Part shown: positions 32,954 through 41,556 of the stretch, piece by piece
Layout: each line of letters begins with the position of its first letter
How positions within the stretch are numbered: the first letter of the stretch is position 1
Assembly (NCBI RefSeq): GCF_001456115.1
Contig: NZ_CP013264.1
Location: 1,286,001-1,350,000, forward strand
DNA length: 64,000 nt
From: Sphingobium baderi
GTDB lineage: Bacteria; Pseudomonadota; Alphaproteobacteria; Sphingomonadales; Sphingomonadaceae
Direction: 5' to 3'
Notes under the pieces: generated by a model
What the model was told of the DNA's origin: nothing
Databases searched by the model: none
The model's input: only the letters and a program-made list of their open reading frames with translations
Position numbers and translations under genes: made by a program

Positions 32954-33799
32954 TCAGCCGATAAGGTCGAACAGCGTCTGCTTGTTGATGCGCGCGAATG
33001 CGGACTGGGCGGCGTTGAGCTGAAGCAGCTTGGCCTGAACCGAAGATATGACCTGCGCGAGATCGGTCGATTCCAGTGTGGAGCGGCGTTCGGTCAGGTC
33101 CAGATCAACATCGGTCAGCCGCGCACCGACCACGTCGAGGCGATCGGATCTGACGCCCTGTTTCGCCAGCTCGACGATGATATGGCTCTGGCCCGCCTGG
33201 ATGCTTTCCAGCGCCGTTCCGATGTCGCTGTCACTGCCGCTTGAAACGGCCGTGATGCTCTGATTCAATATGTCGTCGATCGACATTGCCGTGCCGTCCA
33301 CGTCGATCCCTTCCGAAACCTGCTGGCGTGTCCCGACCACTGCCAGGTTGAGGCCCCGGCTGACCGGCACCAGAACGCTTTGTCCGTCATCGAACACCGA
33401 CACGCCTTGATAATCCTTCTGGTTCAGCAATTCGCCTACGGTGGTGCGGATGGTCTTGAGTTCCTCGACGATGGCGCCACGACTCGTGTCGTTGAGCGAA
33501 CCATTGCGGACCGAGATCACGAGATCCTGCGCCCGCACCAGCAGGTTGTTGATTTCGTCCAGATTGGATTCGGCATTGGAGGCGCGGGTCGTGCCATAGC
33601 TGACATTGGCTTGCCAGGCCGCCTGCTGCGCCTGTGCGCGGCCGATGTCCGAAACCTGCACCCATGCAAGGGCATTGTCGGACGGCCTGGTCAGCGTCAC
33701 GCCGGAGGAAATGGCGGTCTGGCCCGCGATGATGCTTTGCGACAGCTGCTGCTGACGGCGGATTTCGGCGGTAAGGGTCTTGTTGGTGATGCCAACCAT
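32954..33799 (-). CDS. flgL: Flagellar hook-filament junction protein FlgL
   Basis: FlgL (HAP3) links FlgK to the flagellin filament. The 281 residues are flagellin-like: MVGITNKTLTAEIRRQQQLS at the N-terminus, ISSGVTLTRPSDNALAWVQ, and a C-terminal helix LLQLNAAQSAFARINKQTLFDLIG. The central region is short. Last gene of the flgGHIJKL series, 18 bp after flgK on the minus strand. Confidence 0.88.
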   Translation of the reverse strand: MVGITNKTLTAEIRRQQQLSQSIIAGQTAISSGVTLTRPSDNALAWVQVSDIGRAQAQQAAWQANVSYGTTRASNAESNLDEINNLLVRAQDLVISVRNGSLNDTSRGAIVEELKTIRTTVGELLNQKDYQGVSVFDDGQSVLVPVSRGLNLAVVGTRQQVSEGIDVDGTAMSIDDILNQSITAVSSGSDSDIGTALESIQAGQSHIIVELAKQGVRSDRLDVVGARLTDVDLDLTERRSTLESTDLAQVISSVQAKLLQLNAAQSAFARINKQTLFDLIG

Positions 33800-33817
33800 C
33801 GGTCAGGCCTTTCCCGT

Positions 33818-35155
33818 TCAGATAAGTTGCAGGATGGAGTCGACGGTTTCCTTGGCGACCTGCAATATCTTCGCGCAGCCCGAAAAGGCCTGCTGAAGGC
33901 GCAGCAGATCGGCCGCTTCCATATCGAGGTCCACGCCGCTCACCGCTTCGCGCGCGGCGACGGCCTGATCGGCGCGGCCCTGCGCGGTGGTCTGCTCCGC
34001 CTTGGTGGCGGTCAGCAGATTGGCATGGGTCGCGATCAACGCGGTCCAGTTCTGCTCCACGCTGCCATTGCCGCGCAGAGCCGATTGCACGGTCAGCAGA
34101 TTGCCGTTGAGCGTACCGTCGGTCGACCGTGTTGCCAGAGCCGCCGGATCAGTGATGAGGGCCGCCATATTGGCCGCGCCACCGCCATAGGACAGGAGCG
34201 CGCCGCCCGCTGCAAGCGCGTCGGTCTGGCCCTGCGCGTGCCAGGCGTTCATGTCGGTCACGAACTGCTGGGCGAGAGTGTCGAGACTTGCGCGCCGGTC
34301 GGTGACGGTCTGCGCGGCGGAGAACAGGCCGCCCAACGTTCCGTTAGCGGGCGCGGCGAGCGCGGTGCCGCCGCTGGTCTCGAAGGAGAGCGTGCCATTG
34401 GGGTTAGCGCTGACCGCCACCTTCGTCGCGGCATCGCCCTGCACGAGCGTTTGCCCGTTGAAGCTGATCTGCACCGAATCATGCGCGCCGAAGCTGATGT
34501 CGACGTTCAGGTTTTCCGAAAGCTGCTGCAACGCCGCGTCCCGGCTGTCGAGCAACTGGGCATAAGCAGAGGTGCCGGGTTGCGCCCGCAGCAGACTGCC
34601 GTTGATATTGGCGAGCTGGTCGAGGGCGATGTTGATGTTCGCCACCGACGCCTGGGCTTCGGTGGCGATACCGCTGGACGCGTTGCCGAGGTCGGCGGCG
34701 GTCTGGCGAAAGGCTTCGGCCACGCGGCTGATGCTGTCCAGCGTCGTTACGCGCAGCGATGTGTCGCTGGGGCTGGCGGCCAGCTTGTCCATATTCTGGA
34801 ACATGCCGGTCATCAGCTTGCCGATGCCGGTGTCGGTATCGTTGAGCGCGGTTTCGGTATCGGTCAGCCAGCGCATCCGCGCGGTCGAACTGCCCAGCGC
34901 CATGCCGGTCAGGCGCACCGCGGTGTCCAGATAGGGATCGGTGGCGCGATTGACGCCGGCGATCTGCGTGCCGCCGAAATTGGCCCTTGAAATGTACAAG
35001 GCCATGGTGGCGGTCGAAGCGCCGGATTCAATAGTCGTCACCGAGCGGCGCGAATAGCCGTCGGTGTTGGCGTTGGCGATATTTTCCGACACGGCCCCCA
35101 TCGCGGCGCGATAGGCCCGCGTGCCAGACGCGCCGATGACGAAGAGGTCGCTCAT
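33818..35155 (-). CDS. flgK: Flagellar hook-associated protein FlgK
   Basis: FlgK (HAP1) caps the hook before filament growth. The 445 residues have the rod/hook N-terminal motif (ASGTRAYRAAMGAVSENIAN-type, residues 9-28, then ANTDGYSRR) and a C-terminal VDLDMEAADLLRLQQAFSGC helix, with a coiled alpha-helical middle that includes DSRDAALQQLSENLNVDIS. Shorter than E. coli FlgK (547) but complete. It overlaps the flgJ stop by ATGA (35152-35155), so it is co-translated. Confidence 0.93.
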   Translation of the reverse strand: MSDLFVIGASGTRAYRAAMGAVSENIANANTDGYSRRSVTTIESGASTATMALYISRANFGGTQIAGVNRATDPYLDTAVRLTGMALGSSTARMRWLTDTETALNDTDTGIGKLMTGMFQNMDKLAASPSDTSLRVTTLDSISRVAEAFRQTAADLGNASSGIATEAQASVANINIALDQLANINGSLLRAQPGTSAYAQLLDSRDAALQQLSENLNVDISFGAHDSVQISFNGQTLVQGDAATKVAVSANPNGTLSFETSGGTALAAPANGTLGGLFSAAQTVTDRRASLDTLAQQFVTDMNAWHAQGQTDALAAGGALLSYGGGAANMAALITDPAALATRSTDGTLNGNLLTVQSALRGNGSVEQNWTALIATHANLLTATKAEQTTAQGRADQAVAAREAVSGVDLDMEAADLLRLQQAFSGCAKILQVAKETVDSILQLI

Positions 35156-35463
35156 GGGCTCTTATCCTGTGTGGGAGTGGCGGGCGGCTGCGCCTTGCCG
35201 CCGAACTGGCTCAGCAGCAGCTCGGCAATGCCAAGGCTGCCCTTTTGCGCCATGCTGTCGGCGGTACGGGCGTCGGCCATGTCGCGGAACTGTTCCGACG
35301 CGCTGGTGTCGAGCAGGCTATCCCCCATGCTGGAGGAGCGCATCGCGCCAATCATCTGGCGCAGGAAGATCGCCTCGAACTGCTGCGCCGCCTTTTGCAG
35401 CGCGGTTTTGTCCGCGTTCCCGCCATTGGAGGCGGAGGTTCCTGTAACGGTCGAAATCTGCAT
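35152..35463 (-). CDS. flgJ: FlgJ rod-binding domain protein (no hydrolase domain)
   Basis: This 103-residue protein (MQISTVTGTSASNG) is only the N-terminal rod-assembly domain of FlgJ: ALQKAAQQFEAIFLRQMIGAMRSSSMGDSL and ASEQFRDMADARTADSMAQ. The muramidase domain of enterobacterial FlgJ is absent; a separate lytic transglycosylase at 44639 probably supplies it, as in other alphaproteobacteria. The ATG overlaps the flgI stop (TGATG); a GTG at 35466 is an alternative start. Confidence 0.9.
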   Translation of the reverse strand: MQISTVTGTSASNGGNADKTALQKAAQQFEAIFLRQMIGAMRSSSMGDSLLDTSASEQFRDMADARTADSMAQKGSLGIAELLLSQFGGKAQPPATPTQDKSP

Positions 35464-36596
35464 CACAACACCACCAGATCAGCTTTCATGGCGCCCGCCT
35501 GTTTCAAGGCTTCGAGGATCGCGACCATGTCGGCGGGAGAAGCCCCGATGGCGTTGACCGCCTTCACTATATCGGCCAGAGACGCGCCACCTTTAAAATT
35601 GACCATCGGTCTTTTCTGTTCGTCGATCTGGATCGAACTGGATTGCTCCACCGCAGTCTGCCCGCGCGAAAAGGGGGCGGGTTGGACGACACGGGGCGCT
35701 TCGTTGACGGAGACGGTCAGTTTTCCGTGCGCCACGGCGGCGGGATGGATCTTGACCGCGCCGTTGATGACCACGGTGCCGGTGCGGGCGTTGACGATGA
35801 CGCGGGCGGGCGCGTCGGCGGGCGAGACTTCGATATTCTCGATCATGCCCATCATCATGATGCGGTCTTCCGCGCCGGGCGCGGCGCTGATGGCGACCGA
35901 GACGGCGTCCATGGCGCGGGCGCGCTGGTCGCCGAAGGTGCGGTTGATGCCGTCCGCCACGCGCAGCGCTGTGGTGAGGTCGGCTTCCGCCAGATTGAAG
36001 GTGAGCGTGGGCGCGGTGTCGAAGCCGGTCGCGACCGCGCGCTCGACGGTCGCGCCGCTCGGGATGCGCCCGGCGGAGGGGACGTTGACCGACACCTGGC
36101 TGCCGTCCGCGCCGGAAACGCCGAGGCCGCCGACGGCGAGGTTGCCTTGCGCCATGGCGTAGATTTCATTGTCCGCGCCGCGCAGGGGCGTCATGATGAG
36201 CGTGCCGCCGCGCAGCGACTTGGCCTTGCCGAGCGCGGAGACGGTGACGTCGAGGCGCTGGCCGGGCTTGGCGAAGGCGGGGAGGTCGGCGGTGACGAGC
36301 ACGGCCGCCGCGTTCTTGAGCGCCGGGTTGACGCCCTGCGGCAGCGTGAGGCCGAAGCGCGAGACGACGCCCTTCATGCCCTGCGTCGCATAGTCGAGGC
36401 TGTCGTCGCCCGTGCCCGCGAGGCCCACCACGATGCCGTAGCCGGTGAGCTGGTTAGGGCGCACGCCCTGGAAGGTGCCGAGGTCCTTGATCCGTTCCGC
36501 ATGGGCGGGGACGGCGAGCAAAGTCATGAATGAGATGGCGAAGAGAACGATTGTTCGCAGCGGCTGTAGGAGATTGGACATGTTGGAAATCTCCAT
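35463..36596 (-). CDS. flgI: Flagellar P-ring protein FlgI
   Basis: FlgI forms the periplasmic P-ring bushing around the rod. The 377-residue precursor has a Sec signal peptide (LFAISFMTLLAVPAHA, cleavage near residue 33) and the family core ERIKDLGTFQGVRPNQLTGYG, GLAGTGDD, and the C-terminal SLADIVKAVNAIGASPADM. No cysteines stand out. The ATG at 36596 overlaps the flgH stop; an ATG five codons in (36581) has GGAG at better spacing. FlgA at 43200 is its chaperone. Confidence 0.95.
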   Translation of the reverse strand: MEISNMSNLLQPLRTIVLFAISFMTLLAVPAHAERIKDLGTFQGVRPNQLTGYGIVVGLAGTGDDSLDYATQGMKGVVSRFGLTLPQGVNPALKNAAAVLVTADLPAFAKPGQRLDVTVSALGKAKSLRGGTLIMTPLRGADNEIYAMAQGNLAVGGLGVSGADGSQVSVNVPSAGRIPSGATVERAVATGFDTAPTLTFNLAEADLTTALRVADGINRTFGDQRARAMDAVSVAISAAPGAEDRIMMMGMIENIEVSPADAPARVIVNARTGTVVINGAVKIHPAAVAHGKLTVSVNEAPRVVQPAPFSRGQTAVEQSSSIQIDEQKRPMVNFKGGASLADIVKAVNAIGASPADMVAILEALKQAGAMKADLVVL

Positions 36597-37279
36597 CAGA
36601 AGGGGCTGATCATCGAGAAGAAGCGTTGCAGCCAGCCCTGACGGCTGGCGCGGGCGATTTCGCCCTTGCCGGTATAGATGATCTTCGCGTCGGCCACGCG
36701 GGTGGAGGCGATGCGGTTGTCCGGGCTGATGTCCGCCTGACGGACAAGGCCGCTGATCTGGATGAATTCGTCGCCGCGATTGAGGGTCAGGGCCTTTTCG
36801 CCCTTCACCAGCATCGTGCCGTTGGGATAGACCGCCGCGATGGTCACGGTGATCTCGCCATTGAGGGCATTGGACTGGGTCGCGTTGCCCTTGCCGGTGA
36901 AGCCGCTCTGGCCGCCCATGGCGACGTCGCTGGCGGAGAAGAGCTTGGAGAGCACGCCGGTGGTGGGCGGGGTCAGGCCGATATTGCCGTTGCGGCTGGT
37001 GTCGGCGCTGTTGCTCTTGGTCGCCTGCGTGCGTTCGACCAGGACGATGGTGATGATGTCGCCCACGCTGGTCGCGCGCGCCCCGCTGGTGAGCGGCGTG
37101 TAGCCCATCGACGCCTGAAAGATCGAGCCGTTGGCGGCGGGCGCGGCGGGCTGCGCCACGACCGTGGGGGCGTAATATTGCCGTTCCTCCTCGCGCTGCT
37201 TCTTGCCCGCGATGGCGGGGGAAGCGATCAGCGACAGGGCGGCGATGGAGGCGGAAAGGGCGCGCATCAACCGGCTCAC
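36596..37279 (-). CDS. flgH: Flagellar L-ring protein FlgH (no lipobox visible)
   Basis: FlgH forms the outer-membrane L-ring. The 227 residues include the family hallmarks GSIFQASMGYTPLTSGARA, VGDIITIVLVERTQA, NGEITVTIAAVYPNGTMLVKGEK, and IQISGLVRQADISPDN. Usually FlgH is a lipoprotein with Cys after the signal peptide; here the signal ends SPAIAGKKQ and no Cys is present anywhere in the protein. The GTG start at 37279 overlaps the flgG stop (GTGA). An ATG at 37267 is also possible. Confidence 0.93.
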   Translation of the reverse strand: MSRLMRALSASIAALSLIASPAIAGKKQREEERQYYAPTVVAQPAAPAANGSIFQASMGYTPLTSGARATSVGDIITIVLVERTQATKSNSADTSRNGNIGLTPPTTGVLSKLFSASDVAMGGQSGFTGKGNATQSNALNGEITVTIAAVYPNGTMLVKGEKALTLNRGDEFIQISGLVRQADISPDNRIASTRVADAKIIYTGKGEIARASRQGWLQRFFSMISPF

Positions 37280-38064
37280 AACTGCTGGTTTACATATTGG
37301 AGCATCTCGTCGGTCGCCTTGATCATCTTGGAATTGACCTCATAGGCGCGCTGGGTTTCGATCATGTCGACCAGCTCCTCGACCACATTGACGTTCGAGG
37401 TTTCGAGATTGCCGGAGCGGATCGCGCCGCGCCCATCCAGGCCCGCGACGCCGACCTGCGGCGTGCCGCTGGCCGCCGTTTCGAGCAGCATGTTGCCGCC
37501 GATCGGCTGGAGGCCGGACGCATTCATGAAATTGGCAAGCTCGATCTGGCCGAGCTGGGTCGCTTCCGTCTGGCCCTGCAAGGTGGCGGAGACGGTGCCG
37601 TCATTGCCGATGGTGAGGCCGGTCGTGCCTTCGGGCACGGTGATCTGCGGGATCAGCGGCAGGCCGTCGCTGGTGACGACGACGCCTTCGGCCGTGGTCG
37701 TGAAATTGCCCGCGCGGGTATAGGCGATGGAGCCGTCGGGCCGCTGCACCTGAAAGAAGCCCGCGCCCTCGATCGCCATGTCGAGCGCGTTGCCGGTTTC
37801 CTGCAACGTGCCCTGGGTGTTGATCTTGCTGGTGCCCTGCATCGAGACGCCGGAGCCGAGATTGAGGCCGGTCGCGAACTTGTTTTCCGTGTCGGAGTTC
37901 GCGCCCGCCGCCACCATCTGCTGATAGGCGAGGGTTTCGAAATCGGCGCGGTCGCGCTTGAAGCCGGTCGTGTTGACGTTCGCCAGGTTGTTGGCGATCA
38001 CGCGCATCTTCGTGTTCTGCGCGTCAAGGCCGGTGCGGGCGACATGAAGGGCTGCGTTGGTCAT
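37276..38064 (-). CDS. flgG: Flagellar distal rod protein FlgG
   Basis: FlgG builds the distal rod. The 262 residues show TGLDAQNTKMRVIANNLANVNTTGFKRDRADFETLAYQ (rod signature) at the N-terminus and NVNVVEELVDMIETQRAYEVNSKMIKATDEMLQYVNQQL at the C-terminus, the standard FlgG ends. Length is exactly the family norm. A near-perfect sigma-54 promoter lies 50-66 bp upstream, so flgG starts its own transcript for flgGHIJKL although flgF is only 67 bp away. Confidence 0.96.
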   Translation of the reverse strand: MTNAALHVARTGLDAQNTKMRVIANNLANVNTTGFKRDRADFETLAYQQMVAAGANSDTENKFATGLNLGSGVSMQGTSKINTQGTLQETGNALDMAIEGAGFFQVQRPDGSIAYTRAGNFTTTAEGVVVTSDGLPLIPQITVPEGTTGLTIGNDGTVSATLQGQTEATQLGQIELANFMNASGLQPIGGNMLLETAASGTPQVGVAGLDGRGAIRSGNLETSNVNVVEELVDMIETQRAYEVNSKMIKATDEMLQYVNQQL

Positions 38065-38113
38065 CGTCTCTTGTCTCCGTGGAGCCGTATCGGCTCAGTC
38101 CTGCCTGTTGAAA

Positions 38114-38130
38114 AGCAAGGTTCGTGCCAA
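38114..38130 (-). promoter_or_regulatory. Sigma-54 promoter of flgGHIJKL
   Basis: Reverse strand TTGGCACG-AACC-TTGCT matches the consensus YTGGCACG-N4-TTGCW exactly, with GG and GC ten bases apart. It lies in the flgF-flgG gap. One CGGCAA half-site (38309-38314) lies about 180 bp upstream. Confidence 0.88.
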
Positions 38131-38131
38131 A

Positions 38132-38875
38132 TTAACCATCAAGGCGCATGAGCGATGCGCCGCCGTCATCGAGCTGTTTCGCGGTGTCGATCATCTTGAC
38201 CTGCGTTTCCCACGCCCGGCTCGCCTCGATCATCTGGACGAGGGCCGCTGTCGCATTGACGTTGGAGCCTTCGACCGATCCGGCGGTGACGGTGGCGAGC
38301 GGATCCTGCGGCAACGCGCCGCCATTCGTCTCGCGGAACAGGCCGTCCGTGCCCTTGGCGATGGAGGAGCCGGTGGCGTTGACGAGTTTCAGGCCATCGA
38401 CGCGCTGCGGGTTGGCGGCGTCGCCCCCCTGCGGCACGCCCCAGATGCTGCCGTCCTGCGCGATGGAGAGGCTGTCCATCTGCGGCAGGGTGATGGGACC
38501 GCCTTCGCCCAGCACGGGCAGGCCGTCGCCGGTGGTCAGCAGGCCGCTGTCGGTGAGTTTAAGGTCGCCCCGGCGCGTATAGGCTTCGCTGCCGTCCGCG
38601 GCCTGAACGGCGAGCAAGGCGTCGCCGTTCATCGCCACGTCCAGCGGATTGCCGGTCGCGGTGACTGCCCCCTGCGCCATGTCGGCGGCGATCACCTGTT
38701 CGGACGCCTGCGCCCGCGTGTCGAAGGTATCGCCCTTGATCCAGCGCGTCTCGGCATTGGCGATCTCTGCGCGGAAGCCAACGGTGTTGACGTTCGCGAG
38801 ATTGTTGGAAATCGCCGCCTGCCGCGCCATCGCGCCGCGCATTGCGGTGAGTGCCGTGTTGACGAGCCGGTCCAT
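38132..38875 (-). CDS. flgF: Flagellar basal-body rod protein FlgF
   Basis: FlgF is a proximal rod component. The 247-residue protein starts MDRLVNTALTAMRGAMARQA and has the AISNNLANVNTVGFRAEIA rod motif and a C-terminal NVNATAALVQMIEASRAWETQVKMIDTAKQ helix. Length is normal. The reading frame is open to 38980 but this part overlaps a repeat, so the ATG at 38875 is used. A repeat-filled gap of 176 bp separates it from flgE, unlike the close spacing elsewhere. Confidence 0.92.
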   Translation of the reverse strand: MDRLVNTALTAMRGAMARQAAISNNLANVNTVGFRAEIANAETRWIKGDTFDTRAQASEQVIAADMAQGAVTATGNPLDVAMNGDALLAVQAADGSEAYTRRGDLKLTDSGLLTTGDGLPVLGEGGPITLPQMDSLSIAQDGSIWGVPQGGDAANPQRVDGLKLVNATGSSIAKGTDGLFRETNGGALPQDPLATVTAGSVEGSNVNATAALVQMIEASRAWETQVKMIDTAKQLDDGGASLMRLDG

Positions 38876-38945
38876 GGGTTTGTCCTGTTTCCTGTCTTGT
38901 CCGACCCGTTCGCTCTGTTTGAACGAGCCGCTTGTCTCGTCCAAA

Positions 38946-39027
38946 ATGTCGAAGGCTCTGCTGAGGCGAAGTCGAAGCACTTCGCTTCGCTCAGCGGAAG
39001 GCTTCGACTTCGCTCAGCCCGAACGGG
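38946..39027. repeat. Dispersed repeat copy between flgE and flgF
   Basis: The region holds GGCGAAGTCGAAGCACTTCG and the reverse-oriented CTTCGACTTCGCTCAGCCCG, a paired copy of the repeat seen at 30734, 42868 and 48394. It interrupts the flgBCDEF order and could weaken or attenuate flgF transcription. Confidence 0.65.
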
Positions 39028-39051
39028 AAAGAGCTTTAATTTCCGGCTGGT

Positions 39052-39894
39052 TTATGACCGCATGTTGACGATGGTCGTCGACAGCGTGTTCGCCGCCTCG
39101 ATCGCCTTGGCGTTCGCCTGGAAGTTGCGCTGGGCGGAGATCAGGCTGACCAGTTCCTCCGTGATATCCACGTTGGAGCGTTCCAGCGTGCCGGACTGGA
39201 TCGATCCGAAAAGGCCGCTATTGGCGGTGCCGAACATCGGGTCGCCGCTGGCCGCGGTCGAATACCAGTGCGCGTCGCCGCGCTGGCGCAGGCCGTCCTG
39301 GCTGTTGAAGGCGGCCATGGCGGCGGTGCCCAGATGGACGGTGGTGCCATCGGCATAGACGCCGGTGATGTCGCCATTTTCCGCCACGCCGACGCTGGAA
39401 AGCTGGTTGCCGGTGCCGCCGTCGGGCCAGTTGGTCGGAACCTTGAGATCGACGAGGTCGCCGGTGCCCAGCGTGCCGGTCGCGGTGGGCGCGCCGGTCA
39501 CGGGATCGACCGGGATCACCTGAAGCCGCGCGCCGGTGGTGTCGACGACATAACGGTCGTTCGTCACCGAAAAAGCGCCGTTGCGGGTGTAGCTGACCTG
39601 ATCGTCGGCGGTGCGCTTGACGGTGAAGAAGCCTTCGCCAGTGATGGCGAGGTCCAGCGTCTTGTCGGTGCCCTGCGTCGTGCCCTGCGTGAACTGCTGG
39701 GTGATGCTCTGCACGCGGACGCCCTGGCCGGACACCTGCGTCGTGGTCTGCATCGGCGCGGCGGCGAAGATGTCGCCGAAATTGGCCTGGCTGCGCTTGA
39801 ACGCGGTGGAGTTCACGTTGGCGACGTTGTTGGAGATGGTCGCAAGGTCGGTCTGGGCCGCCTTGAGGCCGGAAAGCGAGATGTAGAAGGACAT
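39052..39894 (-). CDS. flgE: Flagellar hook protein FlgE (short)
   Basis: FlgE polymerises into the hook. The N-terminus MSFYISLSGLKAAQTDLATI and SNNVANVNSTAFKRSQANFG, and the C-terminal NVDITEELVSLISAQRNFQA, are the standard hook ends, and position after flgD supports FlgE rather than FlgF/G. The 280 residues are much shorter than E. coli FlgE (402) or Caulobacter FlgE (about 590), so the surface domain D2 seems largely missing. It follows flgD by 30 bp. Confidence 0.88.
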   Translation of the reverse strand: MSFYISLSGLKAAQTDLATISNNVANVNSTAFKRSQANFGDIFAAAPMQTTTQVSGQGVRVQSITQQFTQGTTQGTDKTLDLAITGEGFFTVKRTADDQVSYTRNGAFSVTNDRYVVDTTGARLQVIPVDPVTGAPTATGTLGTGDLVDLKVPTNWPDGGTGNQLSSVGVAENGDITGVYADGTTVHLGTAAMAAFNSQDGLRQRGDAHWYSTAASGDPMFGTANSGLFGSIQSGTLERSNVDITEELVSLISAQRNFQANAKAIEAANTLSTTIVNMRS

Positions 39895-39924
39895 GGCGTT
39901 GCTCCCTGGGTGAAAAGGATGAGG

Positions 39925-40584
39925 TTAAGCGAGACTGATGGCGTCGGCGGGGCTGTAGGTGCCCAGCGCGGTGATGAGTTTGGACGCGCTGCCGTCGGCG
40001 GGCGACTGGACGGCGGCGATGGCGGCCCAGCTTGCGACCCGATTGGGGTTCGCGCCGTTGACCTTGATCTGGAGCGGGCCGTCGGCGACGGTTTCGCCCG
40101 CCTCATCCTTGCCGTCCCAATAGAAATTGACGTCGCCCTTGGACTGGGCGCCCAGGTCGATGGTTTTGACCGTGTTGCCGTTGCCGTCGACCAGATCGAC
40201 CGAGACGTTTTCGGCGTCGCTGCCAAGCGTGAGCTGGCCGATATACTGGCCCGCCGCGTCGGGGGCGGCGATATTGCTTTCGACCAGCATCGACTTGCCG
40301 ATCCAGCTTGCCGCGTCGCCCAGGCGCGAGCCGGTAAGCTGCGAGGCGAGGCTTTTCATCGTCGCGTTCATTTCCGCGATGCCGCTGGAGTTGGTGATCG
40401 TCGCCATCTGGGCCACCATCTGGGCATTGTCCATCGGCTCGAACGGGTCTTGCGTCTGCATCTGGGCGGTGAGCAGGCGCAGGAAATCCGCCTGCCCCAT
40501 TTCCGACTTGCCGGTCGCCTTGACGGTGGAAGGGCTATAGGCGGGAATGCCCGCGCTGTCGGTGACGTTCGAGGTCGTGCTCAT
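39925..40584 (-). CDS. flgD: Flagellar hook-capping protein FlgD
   Basis: FlgD scaffolds hook assembly. The 219-residue protein has the N-terminal FlgD signature GQADFLRLLTAQMQTQDPFEPMDNAQMVAQMA (residues 26-58) and a C-terminal Fn3/Tudor-like domain with NVSVDLVDGNGNTVKTIDLG and NFYWDGKDEAGETVADG. Complete. Its ATG overlaps the flgC stop (40581-40584). Confidence 0.94.
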   Translation of the reverse strand: MSTTSNVTDSAGIPAYSPSTVKATGKSEMGQADFLRLLTAQMQTQDPFEPMDNAQMVAQMATITNSSGIAEMNATMKSLASQLTGSRLGDAASWIGKSMLVESNIAAPDAAGQYIGQLTLGSDAENVSVDLVDGNGNTVKTIDLGAQSKGDVNFYWDGKDEAGETVADGPLQIKVNGANPNRVASWAAIAAVQSPADGSASKLITALGTYSPADAISLA

Positions 40585-40997
40585 TTGCCGATCCTTATGG
40601 TTTCCATCATCAGCGATTTGGCGGTGTTCAGCACCTGCACGTTGTTCTGGTACATGCGGGCGGTCTCGATCATGTCGACCAGCTCCGCATTGCTATCCAC
40701 GGCCGCTTCCCAGACATCGCCATTGGCGTCGGCCAGCGGGTGATTGGGATCGTGGCGCTTGGTGGGCTGGGCGTTGGTGGTGACGACCTGTTCCACCTTC
40801 ACGGTCGACACGCCGGGGCTGTCGGTGACGGAGCGGAAAACCGGCTTGATCGCGCGATAGGCGTCCGCCGCGCTGCCCGACACATTGCCCGCATTGGCCA
40901 TGTTGGACGCGGTGGTGTTGAGGCGGACGAGCTGCGCGCTCATGGCGCGGCCGGCGATGTCGAAGACGTTCATGGGACCGGAGCCGCTCATGCTCAT
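40581..40997 (-). CDS. flgC: Flagellar proximal rod protein FlgC
   Basis: FlgC is a rod subunit. The 138 residues have the MNVFDIAGRAMSAQLVRLNTTASNMANAG N-terminus and a C-terminal NAELVDMIETARMYQNNVQVLNTAKSL helix, the FlgC pattern, with normal length (about 135). The start at 40997 overlaps the flgB stop (ATGA); the frame remains open upstream to 41714 but that part is read through flgB in another frame and is discarded. Confidence 0.94.
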   Translation of the reverse strand: MSMSGSGPMNVFDIAGRAMSAQLVRLNTTASNMANAGNVSGSAADAYRAIKPVFRSVTDSPGVSTVKVEQVVTTNAQPTKRHDPNHPLADANGDVWEAAVDSNAELVDMIETARMYQNNVQVLNTAKSLMMETIRIGK

Positions 40998-41362
40998 TCT
41001 CCCTTCAAGGCGCGGGTGATGGTGTTGATGCGGCCCTCCAGGAAGGAGAGGGTCGTGCGATATTTGACGGCGTTCTCCGCGAACAGCGTCTGTTCGGTGC
41101 TGAGTTCCACCGTGTTGCCGTCGAGGCTGGGTTGCAGGGGCACGCGGTAGCCCATGGAATCGTCGGCCGCTTTCGATACGTCGGCGGCGGATTTGCCCGC
41201 CTGCGTGGTCGCTTCCTTGAGCGCGGCGTCGAAGTCGATGTCGCGCGCCTTGTAGCCCGGCGTCGAGGCGTTGGCGATGTTGGACGCGAGCAGGGACAGG
41301 CGCTGCGAGCGAAGCGCCAGCGCCTTTCCATGTATCCCGAACAAACCGTCTTCCAGCGACAT
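40994..41362 (-). CDS. flgB: Flagellar proximal rod protein FlgB
   Basis: FlgB is the most proximal rod subunit. The 122-residue protein shows ALALRSQRLSLLASNIANASTPGYKARDIDFDAAL at the N-terminus and NAVKYRTTLSFLEGRINTITRALKGE at the C-terminus. Length is normal. It opens the flgBCDEF series. A sigma-54 promoter lies 105-120 bp upstream and two candidate activator palindromes lie 195-231 bp upstream; the leader also overlaps a promoter of the opposite strand. Confidence 0.94.
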   Translation of the reverse strand: MSLEDGLFGIHGKALALRSQRLSLLASNIANASTPGYKARDIDFDAALKEATTQAGKSAADVSKAADDSMGYRVPLQPSLDGNTVELSTEQTLFAENAVKYRTTLSFLEGRINTITRALKGE

Positions 41363-41396
41363 TTTCGTTTCCCGTCCCTTTTTGCCCCGATGGGCC

Positions 41397-41423
41397 TAAA
41401 ACTTCGGTTCGCCGCGCCGTTCT
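41397..41423 (+). promoter_or_regulatory. Candidate sigma-28-type promoter for the second motA-like gene
   Basis: Plus strand TAAAACTT, 11-bp spacer, GCCGTTCT, with the same 8-11-8 spacing as the motA, flgM and fliC promoters. The -10 has one change (GCCGTTCT vs GCCGTTAT of fliC). It reads toward the MotA-like gene at 41616 with a leader of about 190 bases and overlaps the flgB leader on the other strand. Confidence 0.5.
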
Positions 41424-41466
41424 GAAGCCTGATGGCGTGCAGTGCGGGCGATCCAGCCTGATATCC

Positions 41467-41482
41467 GCAAGAGCCGTGCCAA
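41467..41482 (-). promoter_or_regulatory. Sigma-54 promoter of flgBCDEF
   Basis: Reverse strand TTGGCACG-GCTC-TTGC fits the sigma-54 consensus with GG and GC ten bases apart; the following base is G instead of A/T. The start point would be near 41455, about 93 bases before flgB. Confidence 0.85.
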
Positions 41483-41556
41483 TTTGCGTGGGTGACGCAT
41501 CGGCAAAGGCGAAAGTGGCGGAAATCCGGGGGATTGCCTCAAGCAGGCGGCAAGGG

